Assembly (NCBI GenBank): GCA_018817385.1
Contig: JAHIUA010000088.1
Location: forward strand, 1-64,000
Length of the DNA: 64,000 nucleotides
Direction: 5' to 3'
From: Pseudomonadota bacterium
GTDB lineage: Bacteria; Desulfobacterota; Desulfobulbia; Desulfobulbales; Desulfocapsaceae
The notes beneath the pieces are model-generated. The model did no database searches and was not told the origin of the DNA. It saw only the letters and a list, made by a program, of their open reading frames with translations. The stretch's first letter is position 1; each line of letters opens with the position of its first letter. Below are positions 34,699 through 44,377 of the stretch, in pieces. Both the position numbers and the translations under genes were made by a program.

Positions 34699-35332
34699 TC
34701 AGGATAAGGCCAGGGGCCTACGCCTCTGTGGTTTGTCCTTTTTAAGTAATGGTCCCTACTCATTGGATATTCTTCCAGGAGAATGCATTGGACTCACAGG
34801 TCGCTCAGGGGTGGGTAAGACCCAGTTGCTGCGGGCCGTGGCTGATGTGATTTCCCACAGGGGAGATTGTCTTCTCGATGGAACAGCCTGTTCCGCCTTT
34901 GAAGCACCTGTGTGGAGAAGGACAGTGGCCATGGTCGTTGCTGAATCCTGTTGGTGGCATGACACCGTTTCCCCCCATTTTGCCGGGGGCATGGAGGAGG
35001 GGCAATGCCGTGATTGGCTCATGAAAATGAGATTACCCTTAGATGCAGGTGGCTGGCGGGTCAGCCGGCTTTCCACTGGTGAGCGCCAGCGCCTCTCCCT
35101 TGTCCGCAGCCTGATGAATACCCCCCGGGTACTCCTCCTTGACGAACCAACCTCGGCCTTGGATCGAGAGATGGTCCAGGTGGTGGAGGGGATTATTGCA
35201 GATATCTGCGAGAAGAAGCAGACCATCTGTCTTTGGGTCAGTCATGACCGGGAGCAGCTTATCCGGATGGCCAACAGGATTTATCGGGTTGAAGCGCAGG
35301 GGCTGGTGGAGGAGGTGAACGAATGCAGGTAA
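34658..35332 (+). CDS. fetA: ABC transporter ATP-binding protein, FetA/YbbL-like
   Basis: The 224-residue ATPase is short, as in the FetA family. Walker A is GRSGVGKTQLLRAV, the signature is RLSTGERQRLSLVRSL and Walker B is RVLLLDEPTSALD, followed by the H-loop WVSHDREQ. The formal GTG start at 34658 overlaps the kinase gene by 41 bases; an ATG at 34664 is equally possible. It overlaps the fetB-like permease by ten bases, giving a clear two-gene transporter. FetAB of E. coli exports iron and protects from oxidative stress; substrate here is inferred from family only. Confidence 0.86.
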   Translation: MKMKAAPLPSPCLDQDKARGLRLCGLSFLSNGPYSLDILPGECIGLTGRSGVGKTQLLRAVADVISHRGDCLLDGTACSAFEAPVWRRTVAMVVAESCWWHDTVSPHFAGGMEEGQCRDWLMKMRLPLDAGGWRVSRLSTGERQRLSLVRSLMNTPRVLLLDEPTSALDREMVQVVEGIIADICEKKQTICLWVSHDREQLIRMANRIYRVEAQGLVEEVNECR

Positions 35333-36126
35333 TCTCTCTGAGCGCTTTTGACCTCGGTCTTGCCGCATTGCTCCTCATTCTCCTGGCCGCTACCAGTTTC
35401 CTTATCGGGCTGGGTCTGGAGAGGAGGATGCTTATTTCCGGTACACGGATGACAGTCCAGTTGCTGCTCATCGGTATGGTCTTAAAGGTCCTCTTTGCCA
35501 GTTCCAGTCTCTGGTTGGTACTCAGTATGGCAACGGTCATGCTCCTTGTTGCCGGCTACGAAGTCTGGGCTCGGCAGAAGCGTAAACTGTCCGGGGCCAG
35601 GGGATATCTCATCAGTACCGGTTCCATGCTGATTTCCTCATTTACCGTCACCCTTCTGGCGTTGACGAGTATGGTGGGCGTTGATCCCTGGTACACCCCG
35701 CAGTATGCCATTCCCCTCCTCGGTATGCTTCTCGGTAATACCATGAACGGAGTGGCCCTGGCCTCTGATCGCTTGACTACGGAGTTGTATACTCATCGTG
35801 CCATGGTGGAACAGCGGTTGCTCCTGGGACAGGGTTGGCAGGAGGCAAGTGGTGATATTCGTCGGGATTGTATGCGCACCGGGATGATCCCCATCATCAA
35901 CTCCATGGCCGCCGCCGGAGTTGTCAGCCTGCCGGGGATGATGACCGGCCAGATCCTCGGCGGTTCATCTCCTCTCGATGCAGTAAAATACCAGATCCTG
36001 ATCATGTTCCTCATAGCCGCCGGTACCGGGTTTGGTGTCCTGGCAGCCATCTGGCTGATCAGCCGTCAGCTGTTTGATGAACGCCAGCGCCTGGTTCTTG
36101 ACGAGTTGACTGTTGTCAAAGAATGA
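35323..36126 (+). CDS. fetB: ABC transporter permease, FetB/YbbM (UPF0014) family
   Basis: The 267-residue permease has about seven hydrophobic segments and the family signatures LERRMLISGTRMTVQLLLIGMVL, PQYAIPLLGMLLGNTMNGVALASDRL and IINSMAAAGVVSLPGMMTGQILGG, the last being a hallmark of TIGR00245/UPF0014. The length matches. It follows the FetA-like ATPase with a 10-base overlap. Together they form a putative iron (or other metal) exporter. Confidence 0.92.
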   Translation: MQVISLSAFDLGLAALLLILLAATSFLIGLGLERRMLISGTRMTVQLLLIGMVLKVLFASSSLWLVLSMATVMLLVAGYEVWARQKRKLSGARGYLISTGSMLISSFTVTLLALTSMVGVDPWYTPQYAIPLLGMLLGNTMNGVALASDRLTTELYTHRAMVEQRLLLGQGWQEASGDIRRDCMRTGMIPIINSMAAAGVVSLPGMMTGQILGGSSPLDAVKYQILIMFLIAAGTGFGVLAAIWLISRQLFDERQRLVLDELTVVKE

Positions 36127-36500
36127 TTGGGGGAAAGGTACTCTTGCATCAGCTTCCCTGTTGCATCGCCGGGCTTGCTAAGGAAATCTGTCATTACCTG
36201 TCATGTGAAGGTAACGTTGCCGGAGTTGTATGAAAGATGAAAATGAGATACTGTTGTTACCTGTCGTTGCTTCGCTAACGAGTAATGGGATTTGTTGGCC
36301 AAGATCAACCTTGACGCTGTTCATGACTCCTGGGCAGAAGGGAGAGATAATGCTCTCCCTCAATTTTAGAATTTGAGTGCGGCGAAAAACGTGTCATCAA
36401 CATACTGAAAATGAGTTCAGTATTCTCAGCAAAGAATGTTGAATGAAGAGGGCTGGCAGGAACGAGTGAACGTTTTATAAAAAGGTATAGGGAGAACGGT
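36127..36500. other. intergenic gap without recognised gene
   Basis: About 370 bases between the fetB-like gene and the metal-ribbon gene. Short frames on the minus strand (36178-36514) lack ribosome-binding sites and recognisable patterns. CTGTTGTTACCTG and ATTACCTGTCATG resemble each other but give no clear element. The promoter of the next gene should lie toward 36440-36480; none was confidently identified. Confidence 0.5.
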
Positions 36501-36773
36501 ATGACACAGATCAAAAAAGGTATTTGTGAAGAGTGTGGTAAAGATTATAGCGAGATAAAGACAGTCTGCGGCGCTTGCGGTTATTCGCCCCGTGGGGGAA
36601 TCCCCATGGCAACTGGCGATCCGTATTGGAAGTGCGGGAAGTGCGGCAGAACCGTTCAAGCTGCAAAGCCGCCGGAAAAATGCCCAGGCTGCGGCGAGTT
36701 TTGTGATTTTAAAAATGTCACCTGCTACACACCAGAGTGCGGTGGCCCGGGAAATATTGATCCGCAGCTTTAA
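36501..36773 (+). CDS. small zinc-ribbon / rubredoxin-like protein
   Basis: A 90-residue protein behind GGGAGAACGGT. It has two metal knuckle pairs in the N-terminal part (CEECGKDY and CGACGYSP) and a second ribbon ([12 protein letters not shown] and [11 protein letters not shown]), ending in [14 protein letters not shown]. The second half matches a small rubredoxin-like family frequent in Desulfobacterota and other anaerobes; the terminal CYTPxCGGPGxIDP motif is typical. It could bind iron or zinc and act as an electron carrier or as a structural module; which metal cannot be told from sequence. No redox partner gene lies next to it. Confidence 0.85.
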   Translation: MTQIKKGICEECGKDYSEIKTVCGACGYSPRGGIPMATGDPYWKCGKCGRTVQAAKPPEKCPGCGEFCDFKNVTCYTPECGGPGNIDPQL

Positions 36774-36978
36774 TGGTTCTGCGGTCGCTGGTGGCCATAT
36801 CTTCATTTCTTTATTGTTTCGGTACGAGAAAACCATTGTTCCTCCCTTGTCACGATTTCTTCCCATGACTTGGACTGCTCACCCAGATGTTGAGCAAAGA
36901 GAGGAATATGGTCCGGGGAAAAATAAATAGAGAGAGGTGTCCCAGGAATGAGGCGAATGATGTCGCGAAATTTTGAGG

Positions 36979-37440
36979 GTGTCGGGTTATTGGGAGGAGA
37001 TCGTGGAATTTTTTGAGTTCGCTGAAGTCTTGGCAACCCAGGAGGAAATCAGAAACAAGATGTCCATAGACCATCTTCCCTTTTTTTGCGAGTATATTGA
37101 GGCGGTGGATGAGGCTGAGGAGTTGGGCAGGGTTGTTTATTTTCGGCACTGGGGGCGTTTTCACATACGGCGGAAAAATGTTATGGGCGGTATACGTTTT
37201 TCCGTCCCGGACTGCCCTAACGCCTTGACCTGGACCGTGACGACAGGCTATCCTCCCCACCCTGAAAAAATTGTCCTGCATGCTACCATCAACAGGACTG
37301 AGCACGATCCTGAATTCATTGCAGCGACAACGGAACTACTAGTCGCTTTGAAAAATGGAATGGAAAGGAATATCAACACAGAGTCTGGCCAAGCTCAGTC
37401 GCGCCCTTTTCTAATGCCTGACTTGCGCTCTAATCGCTGA
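36979..37440 (+). CDS. hypothetical protein
   Basis: About 153 residues, soluble, starting possibly at GTG 36979 (TTG 36973 and ATG 37063 are alternatives; an AGGAGG at 37039 is placed poorly for any of them). The composition and codon pattern look coding: EIVEFFEFAEVLATQEEI, YFRHWGRFHIRRKNVMGG and TWTVTTGYPPHPEKIVLHA. There is no signal peptide, membrane segment or recognised motif. I do not recognise the family. It sits between the metal-ribbon gene and rsgA. Confidence 0.55.
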   Translation: MSGYWEEIVEFFEFAEVLATQEEIRNKMSIDHLPFFCEYIEAVDEAEELGRVVYFRHWGRFHIRRKNVMGGIRFSVPDCPNALTWTVTTGYPPHPEKIVLHATINRTEHDPEFIAATTELLVALKNGMERNINTESGQAQSRPFLMPDLRSNR

Positions 37441-37655
37441 ATGGAAGCGTTGTGCAGAAATGAGGGATGCATTTTCAGAAAAGGGAAGATCGTTAATGGG
37501 TTCATACAGGAAAACTACCTACGCACGGGGTTGAGTGGGATACAACTGGTATTGCGGTCTCTATTGGTGAAACCTTCTGGCCCGCTTTTACCTCCGGCCA
37601 TACATATCTTGAGAGAGTGGATGCGCATTCAGGCTGAAAACTGGAAAGTACTTCT

Positions 37656-38684
37656 ATGGAGCTGAGTGAACTTGGATTGGATCGTTGGTTCACAGACCAG
37701 GCCAGTGAATTCTGTCCCCCTGAACAGCGATTTGCTCGGGTAACGGCGGTTGATCGGGGCTGGTATGTAATCAGGAATGAGGATGGGGAAGTAGCTGCCA
37801 GGGCAACTGGTAAATTTCTCCATTCTACTGAATCTACAAACGATATGCCTTGTGTCGGTGATTGGGTCTGTGTCTGTTATGACTCTGAAACTTCCGCGAG
37901 CATCCATACGGTTCTGCCCAGGAAGTCGTTTCTGCGGCGAAAATCTGTTGGCAAGACTATCGAGCTGCAGATGATTGCGGCAAATATCGATGCCGCCTTT
38001 ATCGTTCAATCGTGTCACTACGATTTTAATGTACCCAGGCTTGAACGCTATCTGGTGATGGCCAATGAAGGTCATGTCGAGCCATTGCTTGTTCTGACTA
38101 AGATAGATCTGGTCAGTGCAGAAGAATTGGCACAAATGATTCTGGAAATTCGTCGTGGAGGGATCAACGTCAGGATTATTGCTCTCAGCAATGTAACCGG
38201 AGTTGGTTTAGACCAGATTAAAGAGGTTATGGGCCTTGGAAAAACATACTGTCTCCTGGGATCTTCAGGAGTTGGTAAGACAACGCTCATTAATCAACTC
38301 ACAGGCCAGGATATATTGAAAACACGATCAGTAAGTGATTCCGGAGAAGGACGTCACACGACTGTCCGTCGTCAACTTATTGTTCTTGAGCAGGGCGCCA
38401 TGATTATTGATACTCCGGGAATGCGAGAGGTTGGTATATTTACCGCCAGTGAAGGAGTGGATGAACTCTTCGATGATATTCAAGCATTATCTTTCCATTG
38501 CCGCTTCACCAATTGCAGTCACAGCAATGAACCCGGATGCGCAGTGTTGGAGGCAATAAAAAGCGGAAAACTGGAGCAGGAACATTATGCAAATTATGTG
38601 AGACTCAACAGGGAGTCAACGTGCAATGAGACGTCTTTAACTGGCAAGCGGAAAAGAAATAAAACTTCTGGAACGATAAAGTGA
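37656..38684 (+). CDS. rsgA: ribosome small subunit-dependent GTPase RsgA
   Basis: The 342-residue protein is a circularly permuted GTPase: an N-terminal OB-fold (RVTAVDRGWYVI, PCVGDWV), then G4 VLTKIDLV, G1 LLGSSGVGKTTLINQLTG, G3 IIDTPGMREVG, and a zinc site in HCRFTNCSHSNEPGC. RsgA matures the 30S subunit late in assembly. The length is in range. The start at 37656 overlaps no other convincing gene; the 215 bases upstream hold only weak frames. A basic tail (GKRKRNKTSG) ends the protein. Confidence 0.94.
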   Translation: MELSELGLDRWFTDQASEFCPPEQRFARVTAVDRGWYVIRNEDGEVAARATGKFLHSTESTNDMPCVGDWVCVCYDSETSASIHTVLPRKSFLRRKSVGKTIELQMIAANIDAAFIVQSCHYDFNVPRLERYLVMANEGHVEPLLVLTKIDLVSAEELAQMILEIRRGGINVRIIALSNVTGVGLDQIKEVMGLGKTYCLLGSSGVGKTTLINQLTGQDILKTRSVSDSGEGRHTTVRRQLIVLEQGAMIIDTPGMREVGIFTASEGVDELFDDIQALSFHCRFTNCSHSNEPGCAVLEAIKSGKLEQEHYANYVRLNRESTCNETSLTGKRKRNKTSGTIK

Positions 38685-38840
38685 CCTCCAACTCTCTTGG
38701 CCTTTCAAACTTCAAGTTTCAGGGAACGGAATGAATAAAGGGACATGAATAATAGAATAATGACTGTTTTTTTCCTCTTCAGGCCAGCATCCTAGTCTGG
38801 ACGACCTTGAGTTACGTTCATGAAGTTGTAATGGCCAATT

Positions 38841-38904
38841 GCAAACTCATTCCAGGAAATCGCAAGACTGTATTTTACCAAGCCGTTTTCTGGAGTGAGT
38901 TTGC
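38841..38904. repeat. inverted repeat with 19-base arms
   Basis: The left arm GCAAACTCATTCCAGGAAA (38841-38859) pairs with the right arm TTTTCTGGAGTGAGTTTGC (38886-38904) with two mismatches around a 26-base spacer. It may be a cruciform or RNA hairpin, or the ends of a minimal mobile element. No T-run follows. Confidence 0.6.
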
Positions 38905-38944
38905 CGCTCAAAGGAAGGTGGAAACCTTCTAAGGGCATGTATGT

Positions 38945-39049
38945 AAATAACCTGTCCCATCCTGCATCTTATCTTCGGGTCATCTTTGATAGTGACTCAA
39001 TCGCAAAATCCTCAACGTAGCCATCTACGCCAGCGTTTTTTGTTCAATC
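38945..39049 (-). repeat. dispersed intergenic repeat (GATTGAACAAAA...TTTGCGATTGAG type), copy 2
   Basis: Read on the minus strand, 39049-38996 starts GATTGAACAAAA and ends TTGAGGATTTTGCGATTGAG, the same 54-base frame as the copy at 9363. Beyond it AAAGATGACCCGAAG and GATGC also match that copy. The middle differs between copies. Confidence 0.6.
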
Positions 39050-39327
39050 TCCGCATCCAAACCTGGTCCAAATCCAAGCGTAATAGCAGACAGGGTATTC
39101 CCCAACAGGCCCTAAGCTAAGTTGCCGGGTATTTTGAATCGAATCATGTGTACACTTTTTGCTGAAGTTCATCTCGCAAGCTTGCATATTGTGCCATGCC
39201 TAAACCGTGACAGTGCCTTAATATCAGGCGGTCGCAGCTTTTTTTTATGGCCTTTTGCCTGTAGAATTGCCTTTGGCACGGACAGGCAAAGGAGCATAAA
39301 AAATAGAGAGATTGGAAACTGGTAAAA

Positions 39328-41463
39328 CTATAATTTAAATCGGTTTGTCATTTCTCCAAGCTCTATGGCCAGTTTTGATAGATTGTGTGCGTTTTTAGAA
39401 ACTTGCGAACTGCTGTTTGTCATGCCATTGGATGCTTGATTAACGTCTGCAATATCTGTTGTGATATCTCCGGTTACAGAAGTGGCTTGCGCTAGATTCT
39501 CATTCATTTCACTGATCCCTTGTGAAACCTGGGCGATGTTACTTGCGATTTCTTGTGTGGATACCGACTGCTCTTCGACCGCGGTGGCGATGGTACTGAC
39601 GATCTCATTTATGTTATTGATTACCTTGATGACGTTTTCTGTTTCTGTAACAGAAGACGTGGTTGATATTTGTATGCCCTCTATTCTTTCTCTAATGCTT
39701 TTCGTTGCTTCTGCTGTTTGTTTGGCGAGTTCCTTGATCTCATTTGCAACTACGGCAAAGCCTTTTCCCGCCTCACCGGCACGGGCAGCTTCTATGGTGG
39801 CGTTTAAGGCGAGCAGATTGATCTGTTCGGATATTTCGGCTATCGTTTCAGTAACACTGGTTATATCTTGGGCCGCATGATTGAGTTTTCCCATCGTTTT
39901 TGACGTATTTTCTGATTGAGAAACCGCTTGAGCGGATACGCCTCGAGCCATTTCAGCACTTTGAGCAATTTCGTTTATGGTAGAACTCATCTTTTCCGTT
40001 GCGCTGGCGACCATGGCCACATTTGTTGAGGTCTCTACCATTGCAGTGGCGACAGAATGTATATTGGCATTCATTTCTTCCGAGGCCACAGCTAGAGTAT
40101 TCGATTTCGCCGAGGTCTCCGTGGTGGATGAATTCATAAGTTCCGAGACCTGTGATAATGACTTGGATGAATCTCCGAGATTGGTTGATATTTCCTTAAT
40201 GTTAATAAGGATATCGGCAAAATTGGCTTTGAATTTATTGAACCAGGCCCCAAGTGTGCTGATTTCATTATCACATACACACTGATATACTTTGCACTCT
40301 TGACAGGATCTATATTCTTTGCTTAAAATTTTTGGACAGTACACTTTTTTGTCGAACTCAGGCGCCCAACTCCCTACGTCAAACCAACACAACACCTCGT
40401 TCTTTCCATAGCACGGGCATTCCTGTTTCCCGCATTTCATGATCTCCGAACAGTTTACCTTCTTCGTGTTGTAGCTTTTTGTGAAGTTTCCAAGGGCGAG
40501 CTTGCTGAAAAGTCCGGTGAATTCTTGCAATGGTTTTGCCACAAGTTTGGTCGCAATCAGTATTGATACAATTACTCCAACTGCAATAGCGCCAATCAGA
40601 ATCAGGACCGCCAGTGTCAGGTTGTGGTTTACCACTGCAACCTCGTGGGAAATGTCTTTTAATATGACCATGGAACCAAAGGCATTCTCGTCATTGTCCG
40701 TTACTGGCAGGTATAATAGCGCATAGGGAATACCATTAATTCGTCTTTCAAGTTCCGTATTTTCCACCTTATTTAAACTCTCTTGCACCAGGACAGGACT
40801 TATTGTGTTGTCCGATATCTCCTTATTGGTAGTTGCCACGATCTTGACATCTTGTTTGTTAATAAAGATCAAGTCGGCCTGCAGTACTTCTTTCATGGTC
40901 TGTAAAAAAGCATCGTTAATATAATAGCCGTAGCCGACAAAGCCGGCAAATTCTTCATCAACTACAATGGGAGATCCGAACTTCAAGGTGATACCATTTT
41001 TGCCGTTTTGATAATCCCAGTTGATTGTCTGGGTCGCCAGCATCTGTTTGGTAAAGGGAAAATTCAATTTGCTGTCACCGAATTTAGCGGGCAAGTGACC
41101 CCTTGCCAAAACATTCCCCTGTTTGTTGGTAAATTCAATATTGTTGAGCTTAAGTGCCTTGAAATATGTTTCCAGGATGTCTAAGAGGGGTGAGTTATCG
41201 TCTGTCATTTGAGTATAGGATATCGCTTCTTTCAGGGAGGAATCTTTTGTGAAAAATTTTGCATAATTCAACCCCTCGCTCTTCAATCCTTCGATGGCAT
41301 ATTCATAGGCAAGTTTTGTAGACAGCAGGGTCTCCTCTATACTTACATTAAAGGAGTTTTTCGTGTTTGAGTATGAAACATAGGTGATGACAAGATTAGG
41401 CAGCGCCACTAATATAACGATAAAGAAGATTAGTTTTGCTTTGATTGTTTTTAAAAATCGCAT
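39328..41463 (-). CDS. methyl-accepting chemotaxis protein with cysteine-rich cytoplasmic insert
   Basis: The 711-residue receptor has an N-terminal membrane segment (about 10-30), a large periplasmic CACHE-like sensor (to about 275), a second membrane segment (about 280-300), a HAMP-like linker, a cysteine-rich insert (about residues 335-400) and the MCP signalling hairpin ([28 protein letters not shown]). The insert has at least ten cysteines in patterns such as [23 protein letters not shown] and [11 protein letters not shown]; similar modules occur after HAMP in MCPs and kinases of anaerobes and suggest a metal or redox site. AGGAGATAGTAACG precedes the ATG. It is 91 bases downstream of a phosphate-type binding protein gene. 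Confidence 0.93.
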   Translation of the reverse strand: MRFLKTIKAKLIFFIVILVALPNLVITYVSYSNTKNSFNVSIEETLLSTKLAYEYAIEGLKSEGLNYAKFFTKDSSLKEAISYTQMTDDNSPLLDILETYFKALKLNNIEFTNKQGNVLARGHLPAKFGDSKLNFPFTKQMLATQTINWDYQNGKNGITLKFGSPIVVDEEFAGFVGYGYYINDAFLQTMKEVLQADLIFINKQDVKIVATTNKEISDNTISPVLVQESLNKVENTELERRINGIPYALLYLPVTDNDENAFGSMVILKDISHEVAVVNHNLTLAVLILIGAIAVGVIVSILIATKLVAKPLQEFTGLFSKLALGNFTKSYNTKKVNCSEIMKCGKQECPCYGKNEVLCWFDVGSWAPEFDKKVYCPKILSKEYRSCQECKVYQCVCDNEISTLGAWFNKFKANFADILINIKEISTNLGDSSKSLSQVSELMNSSTTETSAKSNTLAVASEEMNANIHSVATAMVETSTNVAMVASATEKMSSTINEIAQSAEMARGVSAQAVSQSENTSKTMGKLNHAAQDITSVTETIAEISEQINLLALNATIEAARAGEAGKGFAVVANEIKELAKQTAEATKSIRERIEGIQISTTSSVTETENVIKVINNINEIVSTIATAVEEQSVSTQEIASNIAQVSQGISEMNENLAQATSVTGDITTDIADVNQASNGMTNSSSQVSKNAHNLSKLAIELGEMTNRFKL

Positions 41464-41554
41464 CGTTACTATCTCCTGTCTTTTAATTCTCTACGCTTCA
41501 TGTATATGCCTATCGGCGATGGGCCAATGTTGAAGGCGTCTAGAGGGAGGTCTT

Positions 41555-42349
41555 CTAATTCTCAATAAAAAAACCTGCATCAGTGATAATGGCTTGTCCC
41601 CTGCTGCTTTTCATAAAATCTATAAATTTCTTGCTGTTGCCCTGAGGCTCTCCCATTGTGTAAAAATACATTGTTCGGAGTTGAGACATTCCGCTCTTGT
41701 TGCCATTGTCAATTAATTGGAGGATCTTAATATCCTTTTTGTCCATTAGCGTAGCATGAGAGAGCCAACCTATGCTTACTGGAAAGGTCTTGACTTTAGT
41801 ATAGACAGTAGGAGTCATATCCACAAATATGGTGTTTTGGGGGAGTTCATTGAATTCTAATAACTCTTTGGCATGGTCGTAAGTGGCTGACTTTACGGGT
41901 GGTGATATAATGACTATTTTTTTTCCTTTGGGGCCATTCAGGTCATCCCATTCCTCTATTTTTCCTTGTAAAATATCTGTCAACTGTTGTGATGTTATTT
42001 CAGTTAACGGATTTGTTGGGTGAACCACAATGACAAAGGCATCTGAAAATGCCTTTGTTTCAACCAGGCCTTTCTCCTTTTCCTTTGCCTTTAGCGGTCT
42101 GCCGCCACCCGCTATATCACATTCACCGGCCAGAAGTTTTTGGATACCGAATCCTGTGCTTTTTCCCTTCAGGTCAATTTTTATTCCTTCCTTTTCATTA
42201 AATTCCTTTGCTGCCCTGTACATTATCCCTTTTAGGACTGTTGAAGATCCATTGTACCTGAGAACCTCCTGGGCAAAGGAGGTGTGGGTATTGGCCATAA
42301 AGAGACATAGAAAAAAAAGTACTAGTTTGATGATTATGCTTCTGTTCAT
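41555..42349 (-). CDS. PstS-like periplasmic substrate-binding protein
   Basis: The 264-residue protein has a Sec signal peptide (about 1-26, cleaved after HTSFA) and a phosphate-binding-protein-like fold: RYNGSSTVLKGIMYRAAKEF, GKSTGFGIQKLLAGECDIAGGGRP, VVHPTNPLTEITSQQLTDILQGKIEEW and the C-terminal SRGQAIITDAGFF. The GSST and STGFG loops correspond to PstS anion contacts, so phosphate or another oxyanion is plausible. No pst permease genes are adjacent; the next gene is a chemoreceptor. AAGGAGTTAGC precedes the start. Confidence 0.9.
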   Translation of the reverse strand: MNRSIIIKLVLFFLCLFMANTHTSFAQEVLRYNGSSTVLKGIMYRAAKEFNEKEGIKIDLKGKSTGFGIQKLLAGECDIAGGGRPLKAKEKEKGLVETKAFSDAFVIVVHPTNPLTEITSQQLTDILQGKIEEWDDLNGPKGKKIVIISPPVKSATYDHAKELLEFNELPQNTIFVDMTPTVYTKVKTFPVSIGWLSHATLMDKKDIKILQLIDNGNKSGMSQLRTMYFYTMGEPQGNSKKFIDFMKSSRGQAIITDAGFFIEN

Positions 42350-42604
42350 GCTAACTCCTTCTGTTTGGTAAGTTGCAGATTGCAGGGAGGTAACTCATTA
42401 CAAGTTGTTATCAATTTTTCAGGAACTCTTTTAGTCTTTAGGCCCACTTTTGATCGTCTTGTTCCTAACGCCTTGTTATTTAGGTTGTATGTTATGCATT
42501 GTGTGGAGCGTGGGGAAATCGTATTTGCGAGATGAAATTCTGATTACGGTTGAATCTCATCTCACTTTGAAGGCGCTGCTCACTCAGTGAGTCTCTTCCT
42601 GTCT

Positions 42605-42772
42605 CTAGGAGCCTGTCGGACTTAGACATAAATCTGCTGCAAATTGGACAAATCGGCCCATATTCCCATGGCTTTTCGTTAAATAGGCCTGCTATTCGCC
42701 TCAAATCCATGAAAATCTGGTCTCGATTTCTCTAATTTTCGCTACGATTCTCTAAATCCGACAGACTCCTAG
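42605..42772. repeat. MITE-like 168-base element with inverted ends, family B, copy 1
   Basis: The ends CTAGGAGCCTGTCGGACTTA (left) and the complement of AATCCGACAGACTCCTAG (right) match at 20 of 22 positions. A second, reverse-oriented copy of the same length lies at 46430-46597 with about 97% identity by eye. Flanking CTAG at both ends may be part of the repeat or a duplicated target. The minus-strand frame across it (beginning MDLRRIAGLFNE) is not considered a gene. The terminus GGAGCCTGTCSGA is shared in part with family A. Confidence 0.88.
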
Positions 42773-44377
42773 GTTTCAGAACAGGATTTAGTTGTAAACA
42801 GGTCTCAGTTTTCAAGGTTTTTATCTCCTTACGGTGATGCAGATCAACGTCGTCTGAATCTTTTCTCGTAGTGATAGCTAAAGGTTATTGTTCAGGCGTA
42901 AAGCTCGCCGGCCAGAAGCATATTGTCATTATTACTGACGAAAAATCAGATACCATTATTATCCCGGAGGGTAAGTGAGGCAACACGATTAGGGCTAAAG
43001 TGAAAGGAGTCTTTTAACGCACCTTTCATGCGAGTAGTAAAAACCATTTCTCATGACATTCTTCCTGAAAATAATGAGCCTGTAAACTATAGGTATGTTC
43101 TGAATCAGTTGATATTACTATCACGTTTGCAGTCTTCCTATTTGCAAATATATCACCAGTGAAACTTTGAATGCCAATAAAATTTTATACAAAAATGGGT
43201 TGTTGATTGGGAACTGTATATTATCAGGATGTTAGAGATAGGAAAAAAAGTATCGGAAAAAAATGGAAAAAAAGAGCATAAAGATGCTTTGGTGTGATAG
43301 GTACTCTGGGCTGTTGCATACTGCAATGTGGTATTATGGCCTGCGGCATAGGTGTTTTCTTGGTATTACATATTTATTCATTTCAGTCAGCTGTAAAAAA
43401 AATGGGGTGCTGTCCGTTTTGTGCAATAATCGTTAACTGGAGAGTTTCTGTTGGGGCACTTGATAGACAGGGAGAGATGGCTGTTCATGGTTGGTGGGAT
43501 GCCGCTCAAATATTAACCTCAGCTGTATAATCAGTTCTTCCGGGCCTTTTTAGGGAATTGGTTTCGAATAAATTTTGTCATATTTTTATGGATTGTTATG
43601 CATCCGGATGGTTTCTTTTGTTTGTACAGCATTCTGTGCTTTTGAAGGAGATTCTCTGTCGCATTGAAGGCAGCGAGAGAGATCGTTACGTATTGTTTGT
43701 GTTTCTCAGTCTCCAATGAATAGGTCGCAAGAGGAATTTTTGCCTCAATTGAAATCGGATTGTCAGAACTTGCGACAGTTATTTTATGAAGCCAAATATT
43801 GATACGGCCTAGTGTTCCAGGTCTCCGGGGTGAAGACAAACGTTTCCAGAGAGGTGAAAAAAAATAATGATTGTGGCATCAAAAAACATTGATTTTCATT
43901 AAATGCCCAAAAAGGTCCCCGGTAGAACCTGATAAACCTGTCGTAAAGCTGGACGGAAACATTTCGTCTTCTTCGTTATCCGTCTTCTCGAACTTGCTCG
44001 TATCGCTAAGATTGAGGGTTTCTTCAAGGAGAAAGTAGAATTCGAGAGCCAATGTAACACAGGCGAACGTGCGCAGGTAAAAACCGAAACTGTTATCATA
44101 TTATTCTATTCCATAGGTGGTCGCCTAATCTCCTTTTTATATCTTTCTGCCATTCAGTTATTCAGGAGTACCAATTGCTGAGAACCCTGGTTGAAGTTCC
44201 CTTTTCTGCTTGTAATTTGTCTCTATATATTGTTCATTTGCTCGTATGAAAGAATAATTAAATACAGAGAAATGGATATCAGGATGATGATAATCTCCTG
44301 GCTGTTGCGGGATGAGTTTACGGTTGTGCCAATGTGGTGCCCTGTCTGTTTTTCTATACTTTTGGTGGAGGCTTGAG
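42773..44377. other. low-GC region without a supported gene
   Basis: About 1.6 kb between the family-B element and the CoA-disulfide reductase gene. It carries protein-like scraps: a 36-codon frame at 42871-42978 (ending SDTIIIPEGK), a plus frame at 43294-43530 and a minus frame at 43531-43839 that opens only with TTG. None has a convincing ribosome-binding site or a recognised motif. The composition differs from the neighbouring core genes, and the stretch looks like decayed accessory DNA. Confidence 0.5.
43531..43839 (-). CDS. hypothetical protein, doubtful
   Basis: A 102-residue frame with a plausible soluble composition (RINIWLHKITVASSDNPISI and ISLAAFNATENLLQKH). It starts with TTG and has no Shine-Dalgarno sequence; the nearest ATG is internal. 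I do not recognise it. It could be a remnant of a longer gene in the low-GC island between the family-B repeats. Confidence 0.22.
   Translation of the reverse strand: MSSPRRPGTLGRINIWLHKITVASSDNPISIEAKIPLATYSLETEKHKQYVTISLAAFNATENLLQKHRMLYKQKKPSGCITIHKNMTKFIRNQFPKKARKN

Larger units (their letters stand above)
38685..39327. other. intergenic gap holding two repeat-like structures
   Basis: About 640 bases between rsgA and the chemoreceptor gene. It contains an inverted repeat (38841-38904) and the reverse-oriented copy of the intergenic repeat also found near 9363. The frame at 39122-39325 has no ribosome-binding site and no protein pattern. No gene is supported. Confidence 0.6.

Noticed and set aside
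37441-37665. 74-codon frame before rsgA and a minus frame at 37502-37693
   Set aside because: Neither has a ribosome-binding site or a recognisable family; both short frames coexist on opposite strands.
42492-42710. Minus-strand frame beginning MDLRRIAGLFNE across the family-B repeat
   Set aside because: The frame is contained mostly in the repeat, appears in both copies and runs into unrelated flanking sequence.
43294-43530. 78-codon cysteine-rich plus frame in the low-GC island
   Set aside because: No Shine-Dalgarno sequence and no recognisable motif; cysteine content alone is insufficient.
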